NCBI GenBank assembly: GCA_033439295.1
Contig: JAVTLE010000004.1
Span: forward strand, 434,012 to 498,011
Length of the DNA stretch: 64,000 nt
Origin: Deuterostichococcus epilithicus
Taxonomy: Eukaryota; Chlorophyta; Trebouxiophyceae; Prasiolales; Stichococcaceae
Reading direction: 5' to 3'
The translations under genes were made by a program, and so were the position numbers. Every line of letters starts with the position of its first letter. Within the stretch, counting starts at the first letter, position 1. The notes under the pieces are model-generated. The model worked only from the letters and a program-made list of their open reading frames with translations. It did not search any database and had not been told where the DNA came from. Positions 57,383 through 64,000 of this stretch are shown piece after piece.

Positions 57383-60300
57383 ATGGACACTCTCGCGTCC
57401 GTCGTGACCGATGTCGCGAAGCACCACCTGCCGCCTCCTGCGGAGGTTCATCAGCACATCACGTCCTTTGGCGCCAATGTGTAAGCAGTCTCGCACATCT
57501 GCACCGTGTTTTTGATGTCTCGCTGCTCCTGCTGGTGTGTATCCTGCGCTAGGGCGCCCCCATGCATGCAGGTTCGTACAGTCTGAAGCTGCGCCAAAGC
57601 CCGCGCATGCATGCATATCTTCACAGTCACCAAGAAAGGCGGCAAAGCAACGAACGCTTGCGCATGCATGTTCCGACACCCTGACTACGTACCCAGTAAT
57701 CCCTACCTCGAACGGTAGTGGAGGGCTGCATCTCGCAAGGCAGCAGCTAGCGGCGACCACTGGCCGAATCAAGCTGCTTGAGGAATACAATTCAGACCCG
57801 AGTGTGCATTAATTGCGAAGTAAAAGTAGTTTAATATCAATAAATAAATAAATAAATGTCTGTCGCTTTGCAGGCTTTGGGTCACGTTTATTGCCTTCTT
57901 TGTTACATTTGTGATTTTTGCGGTGAGTGATGGAGCCTGCATCGCTACAGCACGCCAGCCCTTTTTCTTTTCTATGGTTGTTTTAAGGTTGGTGTGCGTT
58001 GGCTTGTCGTTGCTAGGCAGGCGGGGTTTGGCTCGGCTGTGTCGGCTGTGACGGTGCAGAAATCAGCTATACACTCGCTCTTCGAGACTGATGTCTCTGC
58101 TCCATGCATCATGCAGGCGAAGACCTTCGCGCTGAAGTCCTCGGAGCGCGCCAATGCATGTGTGCTCCGTTCCTTGCATCTCGGTGCAACGAGCGTGTCC
58201 ATGCTCGAACCTGCACCGTCACGTGTTGTCAGTCGCGCGGGAGTCCCCTCCATTTCCTCGGACGGCGGCGGCGCCTCCGCAGCTCCCTGGCGCCCCCTGA
58301 CCCCGCTCGATTGACTTGTCCCCGCCGCTGCCCGCGCAGACACCAGCCTGTTCCTGATCACCATCGCCGCCATCGCCTACTACAGCATGGCCACCGGCCT
58401 GGGCGTCTCCGAGGAGCGCCGCGCACACTCGCACACCTACCGCCAGTGAGCCTTACAAACTTCCTGATACTAATATAAGCATCACCGATCAGGACTGCGT
58501 TATGCTCAGACGGCAACGTTCTCTGTCTGAGCAGTCGATGACGTGCATGTGCAAACTCTAGCGGTGTGCTGTAACTCAAGTATTAAATTCTTTGGTATGC
58601 AGACTTTTTTACGCTCGGTATGTGGGTAAGTGCCGATGGCCCAATGTGGGACTCAGATTGTTCTGTGACCGGTCTTGTTGTGTCACCGCGAGCGTGCTGA
58701 ACAGTGTCGCCTCACTCTGACAACTTGCCATGCCTCATCACAGCAGCAACTGAACGACCCATGCACACAAGCTCAGCCCCAGTGTGATCCGATGGTCTTG
58801 ATGTGATGGTCCCGTGTGCTTGCTTTCCCGCCACAGACTGGGTGTTCACCACGCCGCTGCTGCTGCTGGAGCTGGTCCTGCTGAGCGGCCTGGACCTGGG
58901 CACCACGCTGTGGTGAGCAGGGTTCAGGGTGTAGGCGGGGCTCTTGTGAGAAGGGAGTTTCATATGTTGGCACGTGCTCTCGCTTGAGCGTGCTTTTTTC
59001 AAATGGGTGCTTGGCTGGTGGTCTTGCCCATTGCTACACACTGCAGCCGAGACGCAGACTTGTCTCTGCACTGGGACATGTCTCTTCACGAAGTGCAGCG
59101 CAATTTGACGGCCTTTGGGTGGTCAGCAGCTGAGCCTGCTGTTTCTGCAGGATCATCGGCGCCGACATCGCCATGATCGTGACCGGCCTCTTCGGCTCTC
59201 TGGAGACTGGTGCCTTCAAATGGGTGAGCTCACATGCAAAGAATCCAAGCAACCCTGGAATATGCTATATATCATCTCGATCATGTCATATTCCTGCACG
59301 ATGTGCACTCCAGTGAGCGAACATTCGAGGCGCTGAAGCCAGCAGCTGACTGGTCGTATGCTGGAGCGCAGGGCTGGTTCTTCGCGGGCTGCCTCTTCAT
59401 GGTCTTCGTGCTGGTGCGTGCTGTTTCTTCCTTGGTTGCCTGCTGGGCGCAGTGTCGTGCGCAGCCTTGTCAGCGTCAATGCTCAGTGTGGTGCAGTCAC
59501 TGAAGGTTTGCTTCGGTCGCACACAGGTGGGCCTGCTGAAGAACGGCCGCGAGTCCGCCTTCCGCCGCAACTCTGACGTGCGCATCCTGCCCATCCACCT
59601 GGGATTGCACGACCTGTGTGTCGGCTGCATTGTGACCCGACCATGACTCTGCACCATGTGTATATTCGATCGGCTGCCTTTCGGGCTTCACTGCTATGAC
59701 CGAGTGCTCAACATTGTATCATAATGACAGGAGTTTGATGACATCTCTTGCGATGTGCAGATTGGAAACCTGTACAGCACTCTGTCCATCTCGCTGCTGG
59801 TCCTGTGGTGTGCCTACCCCATCGGTGCGCTACTCCTGGCTGCCAGCGGCATGGCTGCTGTCCTCTTGTCATGCTCTGCTCTTCTTCGTGTCCTGTGATC
59901 GCGCAGCAGCCTCCGCAGTATATGTCTCGCATCTGGGCAGAAGCTCCCCTGGCTGCAGGTCGAGACCCTGAAGTCTGACATGACTTGCATCCTTGGGCCA
60001 GCATGGTGATGTGTGTCCGCTCGCTGTCGCAGTGTGGGCCGCCTCTGAGGGCAAGGCCGTGATCTCTTCTGACAAGGAGGTGCGCAGCAGCAGCCCCTTG
60101 ATGTTGGCACCGATACCCCGAGGTCTAAGCTGACTTGGCGTCGGCACGTGCTGTTGATGCGGTGGTGGCGGGAGGGGTGCTGACAGTGCAGCAGCTGTTG
60201 GAGTGTCATTACAAACCTCATGTGCGCTGCTGCCAGGCCCCTCCCCGGGCGTCCTCGAAACCACATACTTTACGGTCATGCAGGTGCTGTGTTACGCCGT

Positions 60301-60604
60301 CCTGGACATCCTGGCCAAGATCGTGTTCAGCACCATCATCTTCATCAAGCACCCCATCGTCGTGTCAGCGTGAGCAACATTCTTCCTTCCGGTCCCTCTC
60401 CCGGCCACATGCCAGCCAGCAAATGCGGCGTGTTCGTCAAGCACGCGATCAGCGCGTCAGCCCCGCCCGTTGAGCCCGCAACCTGCTGCCGGCTTCCGAA
60501 CTCTGGAGTGCAGCGGCGGCGGCGGGGCCCAGGCTAAGGGAGCGCAGCGTGCGCTTGGCAGCAGAGTACTGCCCCAGGGTGCCAACACAGGGTGCCCCCA
60601 TTGA
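57383..60604 (+). CDS. Second microbial (type 1) rhodopsin, DTE signature
   Basis: Thirteen exons (57383-57480, 57874-57922, 58117-58159, 58340-58445, 58603-58625, 58837-58912, 59151-59223, 59372-59413, 59527-59577, 59761-59824, 60033-60079, 60284-60369, 60514-60604) join in phase into 282 residues. The N-terminus is MDTLASVVTDVAKHHLPPPA. Helix A is VLWVTFIAFFVTFVIFA, helix B TSLFLITIAAIAYYSMA. Helix C reads FYARYVDWVFTTPLLLLELV: Arg, acceptor Asp and Thr are kept but the donor position is Glu. IIGADIAMIVTGLFGSL, GWFFAGCLFMVFVLVGLL and YSTLSISLLVLWCAYPIVWA are helices D to F. Helix G is VLCYAVLDILAKIVFSTIIF, with Asp and the retinal Lys. The C-terminal exon (GGGGAQAKGAQRALGSRVLP) is the least certain part; an alternative frame from the same region stays open to 60851. 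It has more introns than the first opsin. Confidence 0.88.
57834..57858 (+). repeat. Short (taaa)n microsatellite in an opsin intron
   Basis: About six copies of aata/taaa lie just upstream of the second exon of the DTE rhodopsin gene. Confidence 0.8.
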
Positions 60605-61609
60605 TGCCTCTTCACCGGTGCATATGGGCGGCTGGCAGGCTCAGTCGAAACATGGCGATGCTGCTGCAGGAACGCCGAGGCGAACTCACGCCTGGATGAG
60701 CCGCTGCTGGGCTCCGCCGGCGGCGATGCCCTGTGAGGTGTTCCGAGGGCATGCCGCACCGCTTTGTCTGCAAGGCAGCCTGCCGCCGCGCTCCGCACAT
60801 CCGTGGCGCCGGAGGGTCGAAATTGTGATTCCTGGCAGACAGGAGGGATGAGATCGCATACGGTTGATTTCTAGCAGGCATTGAAGGACGGGAAGGGCGT
60901 ATGATGATTCGGGGATTACTACCGCACTGTGGCTGCATGCATCTGCTGCGGTGTCCGACGGATCCCACTCCAAGATTGAAGTCGACCTTGCTGGCCCTTG
61001 CACTGCTTCGTGTGGGTGTTTGATCGAAGGACGTTGCCATTTTCGTTGCCTGATTTGGCATCTGGGTATGGACTCATCATTTGCTGCAGGACATTTTTGG
61101 TTGAGCGCATCTTGCGTGACGGATTCACTTACTGTTGAACTGCCGATTGTGGAATTTTAGTTGGAATGGCTTCGTCTTACAGATTGCTGGTTCCTCGGTT
61201 GAGTTGGTCGGCAGGCAGCCCTTGCATGAAGTAAGAACTTTGTAGACTTGTATGCTGTGCTTTCGTAAGGTTGTATACTTGTATCGCAAACTCAGGGCGC
61301 CGAGCGTGGGGAAACAACCTCACCAGATGCATTCGTTTGCCGGTTATATCGCTCTACATAATCATTCAAGCTCCTTGTGAGAGGCAGTGCCTTCGCGACA
61401 CTCAGTCCATCTAGATCCACATCGGAAGATCTGGCATCACCTCTCTGTCATAGCCCACGAAGTTTGTCGCAGCCACAACATACAACCTATTTTGTATTCA
61501 GATCCACAACCACCGGCGCTGGCGGAAGGCGCAAATTGCTAACGAGGCGCAGGCCTGCCGCTACGCCGTGACCTGATGCCCGCCAAGTGCCGGTCCTCCA
61601 GCCAGCCGC
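60605..61609. other. 1-kb spacer with no firm gene
   Basis: This lies between the DTE rhodopsin and the GT90 gene. A plus-strand frame open to 60851 could be an alternative opsin C-terminus. The rest shows no domain and probably holds the promoter of the next gene. Confidence 0.4.
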
Positions 61610-63990
61610 ATGTGGCAGCCGCAGCTTCGCGCCAAGGCCACGCAGGCGGCAGGGCGGCCCGCAGGAATCGCTGCTGAGCCGCTGAGACGCTCAGCGCGGC
61701 GCACAGTGTACCCATGTGCGGCGCTGGCCGTGCTACTGGTGTGCGGCGTGTTGGCGCCGTCGCTGATGCATCGCAGCGCGCGGCAGGCGGCGGCGCCGCC
61801 GGGCGACGCTCGGAAGGCACGCTTTCCTTCAAGCCCGGCAGCGGAGCCGTCCTGCATTCGGATGAAAACGACACTGTGTTGCAACCATCAACCATCAGCG
61901 TGCTGGCAACGGGCGCCGCCGCCTGTCGCCGTGCCGCGGGGGACGGCTGGCCAAGCAACCATCGACCTCGTAAGGGAGCACTGTGTGCCATGCACCGATA
62001 TTATCTCGAGTTGTCTCTGTCGCATTGTCAGGTGTCAGTGCCAGGTGTGCGTACTGGGCCGCATGGCGTGGCGCTGGAGGGGTGGCCGGGTGGAACTCGG
62101 GCGTCGGATGGCAGCTATCTGTACAACTTCCAGCAGCCGCGCACCCTGGAACAGGCCGAAGGTGGGGCGGTCGTCGAGAAGGCTGGTGTGCGGATGAGAC
62201 GCCTCTGCATGTGACATGCAGTTGACGTCGTCTGACAGGCACCTGCTGCTGCCTGTCGAGCAGCTGCTGCTGCTGCTGCGGCGGCGGCTGCGGGGCAACG
62301 GCGGCGGCCCCTAAAACGGCCCCTGAAACAACTACAGATGTTTGTAAGCGGCGCCTTCCAGCTTGCTTTCGCTGTCTGGGGGCAAATGGGGCGGCAACGG
62401 CAACACCAGGCAGGCTGCACGACATCCAGCCAGCAGTGGTCCCGTGAGCGTGCGGGCAGGGGAAACCGGCGCCAAGGTTTAAAACTTACTCCCGCCTGCC
62501 TGGCACCTGATTGCTGAAGCCGCCAGTGTTGCAGCTCGAGGTCTCTGATGCCATTTCGCGTGGAGGGAAAGCCGTTGAGCGACCAATTGCGGACCAAATT
62601 GCAGCGTGCATTCGCAGACGAGGATGCGGCGCCGCCGCCGGCAAAGCGTAAGCGGTGGGTGCTAGGGCGACTGGCTGCCGCGGCGCTGCGGCGGAAGCCG
62701 GCGCCGCCGCCGCCACCTGCGCCGCCGCCGCCACCGCCTCCGACGGCTGAGAATCTCGAGCGGGAGGCACGACTGCGATGGTGGTGCGTTGGCGATGTCC
62801 ATAACAGAATGCCAGGGCGAGGAAGCGGCTGTCAGGACATAAACCACCCAGGGAAATGTGACAGTTCGTTGTCGGTCGGATGCCTGCCACAGCGATCAAA
62901 CCTCTTGCAGGAGGCGCTTCACAGCGCTGTGGCGCCGACTGCGGCCTCGCGCCGTGCGCAAAGCAGACCACTCCTTCTGAGCGCCAGACTGTGCCGGCAG
63001 GGCCGGGGCAGGCCACTTGGATCGCATCTGCAACTGCAGGTGGCCCGACGGCGAGCCGCGGCACAAGCTGCCCAACGAGACGTCGTATGGGGACCCCAAG
63101 TTCCGGCGGGAGCGGGCGGCCCCCGGGGAGCGCTCATACTACCTGCACTGGATCCGCAAGGACCTGGAGCCCTGGGCCTCGCGCGGCGGCATCACGAGGG
63201 TGAGCATGCACGCGCGGCCGCGGCACTTGGCGCGGCGGCGGCACTTGGTGCGGCAGGCTGTTGTGCCACGTTGCCCAGCGGCCGGAGGCTCGGTGGCTGC
63301 CGGTGGGCCCGACGGGGGCGTCGCTGGTCACGGGAGCATTGTTTCCCCTGAACGCCAGACATGCACTGTGCGGTGCACGTGGTTCTGAAACTCAACCTTT
63401 GGAAGGAGAGGCATGCAGAGCTGCGCCAGTGCGCATGCCGCAGACAGTTGGCGCGGGCGGGCTGCGCTGCGGAATGCCGCGCTGCCAGGCGGAGCCTGCA
63501 CCCACTGTCCCTGCATAACCCGTGCACGAAGCACCGGTGCAATTCCGGGGCTGCTGCGCGGTCGACATGCTGCGCTCCCACATTCTGCGCGGCCCGCTGT
63601 CCACGACCAATAAATAAATCTTGAGGGAACGACACCTTTGTTCTACTTCGTCTGCACTGCAGGGTGCGGTGTTCTCGGGCCGCGCGGTTTCAGGCCTACC
63701 TCGCCGGCGGTGTGCTGCACTTCCAGATCATGGCGACCCCGCTTCGTAAAGCACGTACGAGTGTCCATGTTTCTTTCATTATGCGCACACAGGAGGACGT
63801 GCGCAATGCGTCCGCGCTGTTCCGAGGCTACTGCGCCGGCGACGTGCTGCGCTTCCAAATCCTGCGGGGCCGGCTGTGGGTGGACTTTCGCACCAAGCGC
63901 ACCAAGGAGGGCTGGTTCCCCATGAAGCTCGGCATCGGTGCGCGCCTCCCCTTCTAATAGCAGCGGTTGATGGAGGGGGCCTTTGGTAGG
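61610..63990 (+). CDS. GT90 (CAP10-like) glycosyltransferase, 5' part, runs off the window
   Basis: The ATG at 61610 gives a type II membrane N-terminus: a basic stretch (EPLRRSARRT), then CAALAVLLVCGVLAPSLM. A middle exon reads GVALEGWPGGTRASDGSYLY and NFQQPRTLEQAE. Next is a Pro-rich stalk (PAPPPPPAPPPPPPP), then PDGEPRHKLPNETSYGDPKF. The family segment is SYYLHWIRKDLEPWASRGGI with TR, matching the xxFRxIHEDLxPWxxxGIT motif of GT90 proteins. The next exons give ASALFRGYCAGDVLRFQILR with GRLWVDF, matching FRxxIxxGRLYV. GT90 enzymes are Golgi or ER glucosyl- or xylosyltransferases; the donor and acceptor are unknown here. Exon joins in 61800-62550 are uncertain. The coding end lies beyond the window; the last donor seen is near 63937. 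Confidence 0.55.
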
Positions 63991-64000
63991 CAGTGACTGG

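Overview
The window is nuclear DNA of a green alga, most likely a trebouxiophyte of the Coccomyxa/Chlorella type. It is GC-rich. Nearly every gene is broken into short exons by GT-AG introns, whose 3' ends typically read tgcag. The recognisable proteins are of plant or algal type: an ABA3-like molybdenum cofactor sulfurase, a TM9/EMP70 protein, a catalase, and two microbial (type 1) rhodopsins that resemble the Coccomyxa proton pump. No bacterial operon, tRNA, rRNA or CRISPR was seen. Exon chains were assembled by eye from splice signals, reading phase and family conservation.

Layout: 1-297 (-) is the 5' end of an unknown gene running off the window. 1.1-3.1 kb (-) is a CCDC124/Lso2-like ribosome-associated protein. 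4.9-7.5 kb (+) is a diverged GPI mannosyltransferase 3 (PIG-B) homologue with an unresolved 5' end. 7.9-9.55 kb (-) is an ankyrin-repeat protein. 10.9-17.2 kb (-) is a TM9SF nonaspanin. 17.7-22.6 kb (+) is a catalase, divergent from TM9SF. 23.0-23.9 kb (-) is an unknown Cys-rich/acidic gene. 24.4-27.7 kb (-) is an EamA/SLC35G-type transporter. 28.7-32.2 kb (-) is a membrane-anchored JmjC protein.

From 33 kb onward three pairs of tandem paralogues follow on the + strand. 33.0-35.6 and 36.1-38.7 kb encode two secreted, probably GPI-anchored proteins made of acidic Asp/Glu-Pro-Ala repeats; each repeat is an exon, and exons have multiplied together with their introns. 40.0-41.9 and 43.3-45.5 kb encode two type I single-pass membrane proteins of an unrecognised family. 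53.9-56.7 and 57.4-60.6 kb encode two rhodopsins. Between the second and third pairs lies the Moco sulfurase (46.4-53.7 kb). The window ends inside a GT90 (CAP10-like) glycosyltransferase gene (61.6 kb to the edge).

The strongest candidates for something new are the two cell-surface families (33-45.5 kb), for which complete in-phase models of 206, 214, 229 and 246 residues can be built, and the opsin pair, which carries two different proton-donor residues (Asp and Glu). Three introns appear to use GC rather than GT donors. A decayed copy of a Moco sulfurase exon lies just upstream of the real one. A few ambiguous bases occur in very GC-rich coding stretches (48022-48027, 51237, 56536-56547).
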